Below, one piece after another: positions 8,745-17,354 of a stretch of 64,000 nucleotides of DNA. Each line of letters starts with the position of its first letter. Positions within the stretch are counted from its first letter, which is position 1. A program made the translations under genes and the position numbers. The notes beneath the pieces are model-generated. The model saw only the letters and a program-made list of their open reading frames with translations, did not search any database and was not told where the DNA came from. The DNA comes from Thermoleophilia bacterium UBA6103 (GTDB lineage Bacteria > Actinomycetota > Thermoleophilia > UBA2241): assembly GCA_002423545.1 (NCBI GenBank), contig DIWP01000002.1, positions 511 through 64,510 on the forward strand, given 5' to 3'.

Positions 8745-9272
8745 TCAGAACTGATTGAAGAAGCCCTTCTCGATGAGACGGGCCTTCTCTTCTGCGGAGA
8801 CCTCGACGTTACGCGGCGTGAGCATGAAGATCTTGTCGCCGACCCGCTGCATGCCGCCGTCCATGGCGTAGGTGAGGCCGCTGCAGAAATCGATGATGCG
8901 CTTCGCCAGGTCTGTGTCCGAGGTCTGCAGATTGACGATGACCGGCACATCGACCTTGAACTTGTCGGCGATCTGCTGCGCATCGTTGAAGTTCTTGGGC
9001 ACGACCAGATGGACCTCGACGCGACTCTGGCGGAGCGGCTCCACGGACTGGACGACCCGCGGTGCCGGACGGGCGGCCTCTTCCGCGAAGATCTCGTCGT
9101 AGTCGCTGCGACCGCGGCCGGGACGCTGGAGCTTACGCACGTTCGGCCGCTCCTGATAGGAGCGCTCCAGCTCCTGCTGCGGCGCCAGCGTCTCGTCGTC
9201 CTCTATGTAGTCCTCGTCTTCGGCGACGCCGAAGTAGACCATCATCTTGTGCCAGGAGTCTCCCAGACCCAT
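8745..9272 (-). CDS. sepF: Cell division protein SepF
   Basis: Cytoplasmic membrane-anchoring and bundling partner of FtsZ. It has 175 residues: an N-terminal amphipathic segment (MGLGDSWHKMMVYFG), an acidic linker, and the SepF domain at about 85-165 with the conserved FNDAQQIAD and GDKIFMLTP segments. The frame is open 6 codons upstream, but the ATG at 9272 has AGGAGGGG in front and restores the usual MG-start. It is co-directional and tight with yggS (18 bases) and proC. Its partner ftsZ is not here but at 46 kb. Confidence 0.93.
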   Translation of the reverse strand: MGLGDSWHKMMVYFGVAEDEDYIEDDETLAPQQELERSYQERPNVRKLQRPGRGRSDYDEIFAEEAARPAPRVVQSVEPLRQSRVEVHLVVPKNFNDAQQIADKFKVDVPVIVNLQTSDTDLAKRIIDFCSGLTYAMDGGMQRVGDKIFMLTPRNVEVSAEEKARLIEKGFFNQF

Positions 9273-9290
9273 CGCCCCTCCTGGGTCCAC

Positions 9291-9983
9291 CTAGAACAGG
9301 ACGCTCGTGCCCAGGCGGACTGTCGTGGCTCCTTCTCGGACCGCCACCTCGTAGTCGGCACTCGTCCCCATCGAGAGGTGCTGGAAAGTATAGCGGCCGC
9401 GCCATGCAGCGGAAAGCCGCTCTGCCAGCTCTCTGGTACGAGCGAAGTACGGTGCCGCGTGCTCGGGATCGTCGGACAACGGTGGCATGCACATCAGACC
9501 GCTGAACGAGACCCGTTCGTGACTGCTGGCTTCCGTCAGGAACCGCTCGAGATCACCCGGCGTGACGCCCGGCTTCTGCGGCTCCTCGGCGATGTTGACC
9601 TCCAACAGCACGTCGACCATGTTCTGCGTCCGACGATCGAGTTCCTGCACGGCGCTGATGCTCGAGACGGCGTGGATGCGGCGCACACGAGGCAGAACGA
9701 GCTTCGCCTTGCGACTCTGCAGGTGACCGATGAAGTCCCAGGTGAAGAGATCGGCGAAGCGATCGTGCTTGGCGACCAGGTCCTGGGCGCGGCTCTCGCC
9801 GACGAGCTGCACGCCTGCCGCAGCCAGGGCCGGCATGTCCTCCAGCGCCACGTACTTGGTCGCGATGAGCAGCTCCACCTCGGAGGCGGACCGGCCAGAC
9901 TCTGCCGCAGCGGCCTCGATCCGCCCACGTACAACGTCGAGTCGGGCGGAGATCGTGCCTGCGTCGCCTACGAACTGCCGCAT
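9291..9983 (-). CDS. yggS: YggS/PLPBP-family pyridoxal-phosphate-binding protein
   Basis: Single-domain PLP-binding protein involved in PLP homeostasis; no catalytic activity is established for the family. It has 230 residues with the Schiff-base Lys43 (LIATKYV) and the C-terminal SMGTSADYEVAV plus LGTSVLF phosphate-binding region. The ATG at 9983 has a strong GGAGG SD. A possible -10 (TAGACT, 10034-10029) in the 64-base gap upstream could give a promoter for yggS-sepF-proC; no good -35 is seen. This is the standard pgeF-yggS-sepF order. Confidence 0.94.
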   Translation of the reverse strand: MRQFVGDAGTISARLDVVRGRIEAAAAESGRSASEVELLIATKYVALEDMPALAAAGVQLVGESRAQDLVAKHDRFADLFTWDFIGHLQSRKAKLVLPRVRRIHAVSSISAVQELDRRTQNMVDVLLEVNIAEEPQKPGVTPGDLERFLTEASSHERVSFSGLMCMPPLSDDPEHAAPYFARTRELAERLSAAWRGRYTFQHLSMGTSADYEVAVREGATTVRLGTSVLF

Positions 9984-10047
9984 CGGATCGGCCTCCTCTC
10001 CCCCGTCTGGTGCCCCTGCTCCCGCCTGAGTCTACGCTGCAGCCCCC

Positions 10048-10923
10048 TCAGCTGTCGTCCGCGTCCCCGTCCGCGGCCGCCTTGATCCACACGATGCCCG
10101 CTTGACGGCCGCTGCGTCCGGCGTCCCGGCGATGCGAGAAGAAGCGCTCGTCGCACGACGTGCAGGCGCGTGCGAGCGTGACCGCGCTCTCGGCGACGCC
10201 GGCGTCCGTCAACTGCCGGACGGCCGCCCCCCAGAGGTCGACCCGGCCGTCATGCCAGGTGCCGGGGTACTGCCGCTCGAAGGCGCGGCCGACGTCCTCC
10301 CCCACCGCGAAGCAGCAAGGTCCTATGCTGGGGCCCACGACGGCGGCGACGATCGAGCCGTGGCGCCGCAGGAGCTCCACTCCACGCTCGAGGATGCCGG
10401 CCAGCAGACCGCGCCAGCCGGCGTGCAGGGCAGCCACCCGGAGGGTGCCATCCCGTCCGGCGGCGGCGACGACGACGGGGACGCAGTCGGCCACGGCGAC
10501 CATCAACGGCAGACCGGGCTCGCCGGTCAGCAGGCCGTCGACGTCGGCGAGGGCATGCCGCTGGTCGGCGGCGCCGCGGCCGCGGTCGGCGGCGCCGACC
10601 GACGCGATCCCGGTCCCGTGGACCTGGCGGCCGACGACCAGGGCTGCGGCATCGAAGCCGGTCACCGCCGCCAGTCGCCGGCGGTTCTCGGTGACCCTCT
10701 CCGGCAGGTCGCCGACCGCGTAGCTGAGGTCCAGAGTCGCGAACGGTCCCCGCGAGACGCCGCCGTGACGCGTGGAGAACACCGCCCGCCAGCCGTCCCC
10801 GCCGGCCTCCAGCCACTCGACGCCCTCGTGAGCTCGGGCGCGCAGGCCGGTCACAGGGACGGCCTCGCGCCCAAGCTCCGCCGGCGCCGCTGCGGCGCGG
10901 CCGGTCTGCGGCCGGTCGTTCAT
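10048..10923 (-). CDS. pgeF: Peptidoglycan editing factor / laccase-domain (YfiH) protein
   Basis: Zn/Cu-binding multicopper-oxidase-like fold. Members have been reported to act on purine nucleosides and to keep wrong amino acids out of peptidoglycan precursors. It has 291 residues with the metal site His102 (VHG), Cys147 (ADC) and His167 (LHAGWRG), plus GPSIGPCCF and a C-terminal CT.C..RFFSHRRD block. The ATG at 10923 overlaps the stop of the M50 protease gene as ATGA. In most actinobacteria ftsZ would lie immediately upstream; here it does not. Confidence 0.93.
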   Translation of the reverse strand: MNDRPQTGRAAAAPAELGREAVPVTGLRARAHEGVEWLEAGGDGWRAVFSTRHGGVSRGPFATLDLSYAVGDLPERVTENRRRLAAVTGFDAAALVVGRQVHGTGIASVGAADRGRGAADQRHALADVDGLLTGEPGLPLMVAVADCVPVVVAAAGRDGTLRVAALHAGWRGLLAGILERGVELLRRHGSIVAAVVGPSIGPCCFAVGEDVGRAFERQYPGTWHDGRVDLWGAAVRQLTDAGVAESAVTLARACTSCDERFFSHRRDAGRSGRQAGIVWIKAAADGDADDS

Positions 10924-11567
10924 CGCGCCACGCCGGGCAGGAGGATGTCGGCGGCGGCGGTGATCGGTGGTCCGAAGACCGCCCCCAGTATCTCGGGGCG
11001 CAGCACGATGAGCGCCAGGAAGATGAAGAACACGTACTGCTCGTAGGAGGCGAAGCGCGACAGGGTCGCCCGGTGCCGTACCGGCAGTAGTCCGGTCAGC
11101 GCTCGCCAGCCGTCGAGCGGCGGGATCGGGAGGATGTTCAGGATGGCGAGGGTCATGTTCAGGTAGAACGCGATCGCCACCGCCTGGGCGCCGGCGACCC
11201 ACACCCCGGCGAGCGCCCAGCTGAGAGCACCGGCGAGCGCCGCCAGCGCAAGGTTCGACGCGGGGCCGGAGACCGCCACCAGCGTCTCGCCCCAGCGCCG
11301 CGACGCCAGCTGCCGCGGGTCGATCGGCACCGGGCGCGCCCACCCGAAGAAGAACGACCCCTGCGAGACGGCGAAGGTCACCACGAGCATGGCGGTGCCC
11401 CAGATGTCGAGGTGCGCCAGCGGGTTGAGCGTCAGCCGTCCGGCCGCTCGCGCCGTGCCGTCGCCGAGCCGGTCGGCCGACCAGGCGTGCGCCATCTCGT
11501 GGACGCTCAGGCTCAGAAGCAGCAGCGGCAGCATGACGACGAACGAGACGATCAGCTCGCGACTCAC
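10920..11567 (-). CDS. Site-2-protease-type (M50) membrane metalloprotease
   Basis: Intramembrane zinc protease of the short SREBP/M50B group (no PDZ domain). It has 215 residues and about five membrane segments. HEMAH (23-27) gives two zinc ligands and the catalytic Glu24; the third ligand is Asp152 in NILPIPPLDG (144-153). The substrate is unknown; such short members are widespread and mostly uncharacterised. GTG at 11567 overlaps the stop of the cca fusion gene (GTGA), and the stop overlaps pgeF, so the three are probably translated together. Confidence 0.92.
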   Translation of the reverse strand: MSRELIVSFVVMLPLLLLSLSVHEMAHAWSADRLGDGTARAAGRLTLNPLAHLDIWGTAMLVVTFAVSQGSFFFGWARPVPIDPRQLASRRWGETLVAVSGPASNLALAALAGALSWALAGVWVAGAQAVAIAFYLNMTLAILNILPIPPLDGWRALTGLLPVRHRATLSRFASYEQYVFFIFLALIVLRPEILGAVFGPPITAAADILLPGVAR

Positions 11568-14206
11568 GGCGCCCCTCTCTGCTCGACGGCGTCCAGCATG
11601 CGCTGGGCGGCGGCCAGCTCGGCGTCGCGGCCGCCGGTCAGGATGCCGCCGATCTTGAGCCTCAGCAGGCTGGCCAGCACGCGTCCGATGGCCGGCGACT
11701 CCGCGTATCCCAGCTGACGCAGGTCGGCGCCGTCGACCTCGAGCCGCACATGGCGGAGCCGGTCGAGATACACGGCCAGCCGACGCGCCACGGCGCCGCC
11801 GCGGTCGAGCGTCATCGCCACCAGGACCGCCTCGAGCGGCGCCTCGCCGGCCACATCATGCACGTCGGCGTCGGCAGGACTCGTGCGCACCCGCTCGAGC
11901 AGCAGGCGCCCGACGACGAACGCCCGTGCCAGGACGCCGGCATCGGTGCGCCGGATGCGCATGCGGTCGGCCCACTCGAGGATCTGCGCCGGCTCCACGT
12001 CGCGCAGCATCAGTGCCAGGCGTAGACGCCACAGCGGCATCTCGCCGACCAGGCCGTGGCGCAGCCACAGCGTGTCGGTGGCCCGGATCAGCTCGCGGGT
12101 CGCCTGGCCACCGGAGATGCCGGGGTGCACGACGCGGTCGAGCCGCAGCTCCCGGAGCCGGCGCAGGGCGTGCTCGACGCTGCGTTCGCGCAGGATGAGG
12201 ACCAGCTCGTCGCGCAGGCGGGCCGACGAGAGGTCACCGACCAGCTCCATCTCACTGCAGGCACGGGCCAGCGCGATCGTCCGGGCATCCATGCGGAACC
12301 CGTAGCGCGTCTCGTAGCGCACCCCCCGGAAGATCCGCGTGGGGTCTTCGATGAAGCTCAGATTGTGCAGCACGGCGAGCCGGCGCGCAGCGAGGTCCTG
12401 CAGCCCGCCGAACGGATCGTAGAGCGTGCCGTAGTCCTCGCTGCTGAGGCTCACCGCCATGGCGTTGATGGTGAAGTCCCGGCGCGCCAGATCGCTGCGC
12501 AGCGGCGCCGGCTCCACGCGGGGCAGGGCCGCCGGGTAGTCGTAGAGCTCGGTGCGGGTCGACGCCACGTCGACGCGCAGCGCCTCGCCGCCACCCTCCT
12601 CCCCGGCGATCACGACCGCGGTGCGGAACTTGGGGTGCGCACGCACGTGGCCGCCGAGCCGCCGGGCGAGCTGGTGGGCGAACGCGATGCCGTCGCCCTC
12701 CACGGCGATGTCGATGTCGAAGGTGCGTTCCCGCAACAGCACGTCGCGCACGGCGCCGCCGACCAGATACGCGCCCTGGTACGACGTCGCGAGGGCCTGG
12801 ATAGCCTCGAAGAGATCGTCCAGGCCCAGATCCTCCAGCCGCGGCGCCAGCGTCGGACCTTCGGGCAGATGACGCCTGCCGGCCTCGGGCGGCATGCCGA
12901 GGACGTCGCGTCCGCGCACCAGTCCGAGCACGTCGCCGGCGTGCAGCGGCGCCTGCCGGCCGGCGCGGTGGACGACCAGGTGACCGGTCGGGCTGCCGGC
13001 CGCCTGCTCCACGAGACCGACCGCCGGGGCGGCGGCGCTGACGGCCGGCACGGTGCGGCTCATCACCGCCTTGACCGGCGCATGCCCGAGCCCGTGGCCC
13101 GCCGCCCGTCGCAGATCGTCTTCGCCGACGCTGCCCACGATCAGGCCGTCTTCGACCACCAGCGCTCCGGCGACGTCCTCGCGGCGGCAGAGGATGAGGG
13201 CGTGGTCGATGCTGTCGTCAAGGTCCACCAGCGCCGCCGGCCGCGAGACCAGTTCGGCGGCCCGACGCCCGTGCTGGGACGCATTCCGCACGGCTGCCGC
13301 GACGGTATCCGCGACGCTCTGCGGGTCACGGTCGCGGACCACGGCCGAAGCGGCTGCCGGGTGGCCGCCGCCGCCGACAGGCTGCAGAGCTGCGGCCACG
13401 TCGACGCCGCCGAGGCGGCTGCGGGCGACGACGAAGACCCGTGCCTCCATGCCGAGCACCAGGATGAACGCGTCGGCGCCGGTCACGTCGATGAAGCGAT
13501 GGGCGATGACGGCGATCTCTTCCACATAGCGGTCCCAGCTCAGGGCGGCGATGAGGACGTTCTCGCCGATGCCCGGCACCGGCGTGGCCGTCTGCAGGGA
13601 GCGGGCCAGCAGCTGGCGCTGATCGCCCGACAGCGGATGGTGCAGGAAACGCTCGATGAGCGCCGTGGAAGCCCCGCGCTGCATGCAGAACGCCAGCGCT
13701 TCCGCGTCACGCTCCGTCGTGGTGGTGAACGTCAATGAGCCGGTGTCCTCGTGGATGCCGAGCGCGAACACGGTGGCTTCCAGCGGCGAGATCGGGATGC
13801 CGCGCTCGGCGAGGATGCGCAGGAGGAGTGTCGTCACGGCGCCGTCGTCGGTGGAGATGATGTGCGCGCCGGGCACCGTGCCGGCGTCCGCGTGCAGCGG
13901 GTCGTGATGGTCGAACACCACCACGTCGATCCCGGGACGTTTCAGCAGCGGTCCCAGCTCCCCCAGGCGATTGGCGTCGGCCGTCTCGATAAGGATGAGG
14001 CGCTCGACCGCCTCCGGCTCGATGTCGTCGGCGCTGATGAACCCGAAGCGGTCGCCGTAGAGGTGAGCGAAGCGGCGGACGTTCTGGTTCAAGGCCCCGC
14101 TGAGGCAGATGCGGGCACGCGGATACAGGCGCGCCGCGGCGACGGCGCCGGCGAGGGCGTCGAAGTCGGTGTTGGTGTGGGCGGCGATGACCTCGCTGAC
14201 ATGCAT
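11564..14206 (-). CDS. DHH-CBS-tRNA nucleotidyltransferase fusion (CCA/poly(A) polymerase family)
   Basis: Long tRNA nucleotidyltransferase with an N-terminal phosphoesterase half. It has 880 residues: DHH (HTNTDFDALA 10-19, FDHHDP about 98-103), DHHA1 with GGGGHPAA (about 278-285), two CBS domains (about 315-430), then the class II nucleotidyltransferase head (LVGGAVRD 481-488, DIDI 497-500, RRDFTINAMA, IEDPTRIFRG) and its helical tail. Known relatives of this layout add A or CCA to tRNA 3' ends; the DHH half may act on oligonucleotides or nucleotides. The start is ATG 14206, placed six bases after a TATACT box, so it looks leaderless. Confidence 0.93.
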   Translation of the reverse strand: MHVSEVIAAHTNTDFDALAGAVAAARLYPRARICLSGALNQNVRRFAHLYGDRFGFISADDIEPEAVERLILIETADANRLGELGPLLKRPGIDVVVFDHHDPLHADAGTVPGAHIISTDDGAVTTLLLRILAERGIPISPLEATVFALGIHEDTGSLTFTTTTERDAEALAFCMQRGASTALIERFLHHPLSGDQRQLLARSLQTATPVPGIGENVLIAALSWDRYVEEIAVIAHRFIDVTGADAFILVLGMEARVFVVARSRLGGVDVAAALQPVGGGGHPAAASAVVRDRDPQSVADTVAAAVRNASQHGRRAAELVSRPAALVDLDDSIDHALILCRREDVAGALVVEDGLIVGSVGEDDLRRAAGHGLGHAPVKAVMSRTVPAVSAAAPAVGLVEQAAGSPTGHLVVHRAGRQAPLHAGDVLGLVRGRDVLGMPPEAGRRHLPEGPTLAPRLEDLGLDDLFEAIQALATSYQGAYLVGGAVRDVLLRERTFDIDIAVEGDGIAFAHQLARRLGGHVRAHPKFRTAVVIAGEEGGGEALRVDVASTRTELYDYPAALPRVEPAPLRSDLARRDFTINAMAVSLSSEDYGTLYDPFGGLQDLAARRLAVLHNLSFIEDPTRIFRGVRYETRYGFRMDARTIALARACSEMELVGDLSSARLRDELVLILRERSVEHALRRLRELRLDRVVHPGISGGQATRELIRATDTLWLRHGLVGEMPLWRLRLALMLRDVEPAQILEWADRMRIRRTDAGVLARAFVVGRLLLERVRTSPADADVHDVAGEAPLEAVLVAMTLDRGGAVARRLAVYLDRLRHVRLEVDGADLRQLGYAESPAIGRVLASLLRLKIGGILTGGRDAELAAAQRMLDAVEQRGAP

Positions 14207-14218
14207 GACCGCAGTATA
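14206..14218 (-). promoter_or_regulatory. Leaderless-type -10 box of the cca-fusion gene
   Basis: TATACT (14218-14213), six bases GCGGTC, then the ATG at 14206. Transcription from such a box would start on the A of the ATG. No SD precedes the gene and no good -35 is seen. The rest of the 115-base gap up to recG holds a direct repeat (GAGACCGC twice, 14282-14297) and a weak stem (GGCTGC/GCAGCC, 14275-14305). Confidence 0.55.
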
Positions 14219-14321
14219 TGCGCCGTCATCGCGCACGCCGTGGAACAGGGTGTGCGGTCACCGTGGCGCGGAGGGGCTGCCGAGACCGCTGAGACCGCAG
14301 CAGCCGCGGCGTCGGCCGCTC

Positions 14322-16490
14322 TCAGGCCCGCAACAGCCAGCCGACGCGTCGCCCGAAGGCTTCGCGCACGGCGGCCGCCAGGGCGGCGTTTGAGGGCGCC
14401 GCCAGCAGCGGATCGTCGCGCAGGGTGCGCCGCGCCGCCGCCCGGGCACGATCGATGGTCGCCCTGTCGCGTACCAGCCTGGTCAGGCGGAGATCACCGA
14501 CGCCCGCCTGGCGGGCGCCGAGCACGCTGCCCTCACCGCGGATCTCCAGGTCGCGATCGGCGAGCTCGAAGCCGTCACTGCTGGCTTTCAGGGCTCCGAG
14601 GCGAGCCCTGGCCTGGTCGGTCTCGGGCCGCGCGAAGAGCAGGCAGTACGATCGGGCCTTGCCGCGACCGACACGTCCCCGGAGCTGGTGGAGCTGGGCC
14701 AGGCCGAAGCATTCGGCATCTTCGATGATCATGATCGTGGCGTTGGGGACGTCGATGCCGACCTCGATGACGGTGGTGGCCACCAGCACCTGCGTGTCCC
14801 CCGACTTGAAGGCGCGCATGGTCGTCTCACGATCGGCCGGTCTCATCTGTCCATGCAGCACGGCGAGCCGGTAGCCGCGCAGCTCGCCGGCGGCCAGGCG
14901 TTCGGCTTCGTCGACGGCCGCCGCCGCCGTGCGCGACTCGGAGCCCTCGATGGTGGGACAGACCACGTAGGTCTGCCGGCCCGCATCGAGGTGCTTGCGC
15001 GTGAAGGCGTAGGCATCGTCGCGCTTCTCTTCCGGTACCACGCGCGTGACGATCGGCTGACGGCCTGTCGGCGGCGCCGCGATGACCGTCATGTCGAGGT
15101 CGCCGAAGAGCGTCAGGGCCAGCGTCCTGGGGATCGGCGTAGCCGTCATGTAGAGCACGTGCGGGGCGTGGCCCTGCGCCGACGCCCGCCGGGCGAGCTC
15201 GTCGCGCTGGACCACGCCGAAGCGGTGCTGCTCGTCGACGACGATGGCCGCCAGGGAACGGAACCGCACATCCGCCTGAAAGAGCGCATGTGTGCCGACG
15301 ATCAGCTGTGTGCGGCCGCTCTCCAGGCGAGAGAGGACGGCGCGGCGACGGGCCGCCGGCAGACCGGCGATCAGCAGCTCGCAGGACACCAGGTCGCCGA
15401 CCAGCTCGTGGACCGTCGCCAGATGCTGCCCCGCCAGGGTCTCAGTGGGCACCAGCAGGGCGCCCTGGTGTCCGGCTGCCGCGGCGCGCAGCAAGAGATG
15501 GAGGGCGACGACGGTCTTGCCGGACCCGACGTCGCCCTGCAGCAGGCGCCGCATCGGCGTCGTCGTGGCCACGTCCGCATCGATCTCGGCCACCGCTGCC
15601 TTCTGGTCGGCCGTCAGGGCGAACGGCAGCCGCTGCTCGAAGGCGGTCGCGGCGCCGGAGCCGTCCGCCAGCGGCTGCGCCGCCAGACGCCCCTGTTCGC
15701 GAGCCTTGTGGGCCAGCAACCCCACCTGCAACAGGTACGACTCCTCGAAGACGAGCCGCGCCCGCGCCGTTCTGCCGACGTCGGGGTCGCGCGGGGCGTG
15801 GACCGCCAGAACGGCATCGGCGCGCGTCGGGAGACCGTGCTCGATGCGCAGCCATGCGGGCAGGGGGTCGGGCAGACCCCGGGCTGCCGGCAGGACGGTG
15901 CGTACGAGTGTACGCAGCGTTCGCGCTGAGACTGCCTCTCCCGCCGGGTAGACCGGCACGACCCCCTCGGTGTGCAGCGTCTCCTCGCTCGCGGCGAGTA
16001 TCTCGTGGCTCTTGACGACGAACGAGGGGCGTCCGCCGCGGGCCGTTAGCGTGCCGCGCAGGCTGAGGGTCATGCCCGGCTCCAGCGCCTCCGCCAGCCA
16101 GGCCTGATTGAACCAGATCGCCTCGCTGACTCCGGACGGATCGCGGACGCAGGCACGCACGACCTGCAGGCCTTTGCGCCGTCCCTTCGTCAGGGCGACG
16201 CGCTCCACGGTAGCCCGTACGGTCGCCTCCTCGCCGATCTTCAGGGAGCCCAGATCGCGCCGGTCGCGGTAGTCGTCGTAGCGGCGCGGGTAGTGCTCGA
16301 GAAGATCGCCGACCGTGCTCAGGCCGAGCTCGCGCAGGCGGCGCGCGATCGCCGGCCCGACACGGGCCACAGACGTGAGCGGCAGGGCCAGCCGTTCGGG
16401 GCGCAGGAAGAGACGGGGCTGCGGCGGCGTGCCCGGGAACGGCTTGCCGCCGAGCTGCAGCGGCGCTGGTCGGGGCACTGCCGCCGGCAC
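14322..16490 (-). CDS. recG: ATP-dependent DNA helicase RecG
   Basis: Branch-migrating helicase that reverses stalled forks and processes recombination intermediates. It has 722 residues: an N-terminal OB 'wedge' domain (about 75-165), a first RecA fold with Walker A GDVGSGKT (319-326) and DEQH box (419-422), TATPIPR, and a second RecA fold with QLHQLRGRVGRG. The GTG at 16490 follows AGGGAGGG. It lies 9 bases downstream of the degV gene, in the common fakA-degV-recG order. Confidence 0.96.
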   Translation of the reverse strand: MPAAVPRPAPLQLGGKPFPGTPPQPRLFLRPERLALPLTSVARVGPAIARRLRELGLSTVGDLLEHYPRRYDDYRDRRDLGSLKIGEEATVRATVERVALTKGRRKGLQVVRACVRDPSGVSEAIWFNQAWLAEALEPGMTLSLRGTLTARGGRPSFVVKSHEILAASEETLHTEGVVPVYPAGEAVSARTLRTLVRTVLPAARGLPDPLPAWLRIEHGLPTRADAVLAVHAPRDPDVGRTARARLVFEESYLLQVGLLAHKAREQGRLAAQPLADGSGAATAFEQRLPFALTADQKAAVAEIDADVATTTPMRRLLQGDVGSGKTVVALHLLLRAAAAGHQGALLVPTETLAGQHLATVHELVGDLVSCELLIAGLPAARRRAVLSRLESGRTQLIVGTHALFQADVRFRSLAAIVVDEQHRFGVVQRDELARRASAQGHAPHVLYMTATPIPRTLALTLFGDLDMTVIAAPPTGRQPIVTRVVPEEKRDDAYAFTRKHLDAGRQTYVVCPTIEGSESRTAAAAVDEAERLAAGELRGYRLAVLHGQMRPADRETTMRAFKSGDTQVLVATTVIEVGIDVPNATIMIIEDAECFGLAQLHQLRGRVGRGKARSYCLLFARPETDQARARLGALKASSDGFELADRDLEIRGEGSVLGARQAGVGDLRLTRLVRDRATIDRARAAARRTLRDDPLLAAPSNAALAAAVREAFGRRVGWLLRA

Positions 16491-16499
16491 CGCCCTCCC

Positions 16500-17354
16500 T
16501 TACTCGGCGATGACCGAGTAGGCGCAGGCGCCGGGGCCGATGTGCACGCCGACGACCGATCCCGCCCATCCGGTGAACAGGATGCGGGCGTCCGGGCGCA
16601 CGCCCAGAAGGATGTCGCGCAGCTTCTCTACCGCCCCCGGGCTGTCGGCCTGCACGATGCTCACGTAGAGCGTGTCCTTGGGGCCGGCATACTCAGCCAG
16701 ATACTGCCCCATCGCCTCCCAGGCACGGCGCTCGCCGCGGATCTTGGCATACGGCGAGATGACGCCGTCGTAGGCTTGGATGATCGGCCTGATCCCGAGG
16801 ACCCCGCCGACCATCTCCTGGGCCCGCCCGATGCGTCCACCGCGGCGCAGGTATTCGAGCGTCGCCGGCAGGATGGCCATACGGCCGCGATCCTGGAAGT
16901 GGCGGATGTACGAGCGCAGCTCCTCGAGCTCGATGCCCTCTTCGAGCTTGGTCTGCACCCGGTCGACCAGCAGACCGAGACCGCAGCACACGTTGCGGCT
17001 GTCCCAGATCTCGACCTTGTCGTTACCTTCGGCGGCTGTGGTCGCGGACTGGATGGTGCCGCTCAACTCCTGCGAGATGTGGATCGAGAAGATGTGCTCG
17101 TACTCTCCACCGAGCCGATCGTAGACCTCGGCGAACTGGGCCACCGAGGGCTGCGACGAGGTCGGCAGGTCGCCGCCCTGCTTGAGGCGTTCGTAGAGCC
17201 TGGGTGGCGGCATCTCGGTGCCGTCGTCGTACAGCTCCGTGCCGAACACGACTTTGAGCGGTACCACGGTGATACCGCGTGCCGTCCAACGATCGTTGGG
17301 GTCGGCGGTAGAATCGGTCACCACGACCGTGTTCTCGGTGGTCAAGAGCGTCAT
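16500..17354 (-). CDS. DegV-family fatty-acid-binding protein (FakB-like)
   Basis: DegV proteins bind a fatty acid and present it to the kinase FakA for phosphorylation. It has 284 residues with the N-terminal VTDSTAD motif, the LPTSSQPS loop (about 63-70, carboxylate-binding serines), and HISQELSGT. The ATG at 17354 overlaps the stop of the FakA-like gene as ATGA, which fits an FakA/FakB pair. Which lipid it binds cannot be told from sequence. Confidence 0.92.
   Translation of the reverse strand: MTLLTTENTVVVTDSTADPNDRWTARGITVVPLKVVFGTELYDDGTEMPPPRLYERLKQGGDLPTSSQPSVAQFAEVYDRLGGEYEHIFSIHISQELSGTIQSATTAAEGNDKVEIWDSRNVCCGLGLLVDRVQTKLEEGIELEELRSYIRHFQDRGRMAILPATLEYLRRGGRIGRAQEMVGGVLGIRPIIQAYDGVISPYAKIRGERRAWEAMGQYLAEYAGPKDTLYVSIVQADSPGAVEKLRDILLGVRPDARILFTGWAGSVVGVHIGPGACAYSVIAE

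Noticed and set aside
14281..14298. Direct repeat GAGACCGC-T-GAGACCGC as an operator
   Set aside because: Only two short copies, no symmetry and no neighbouring regulator; probably chance in GC-rich spacer.
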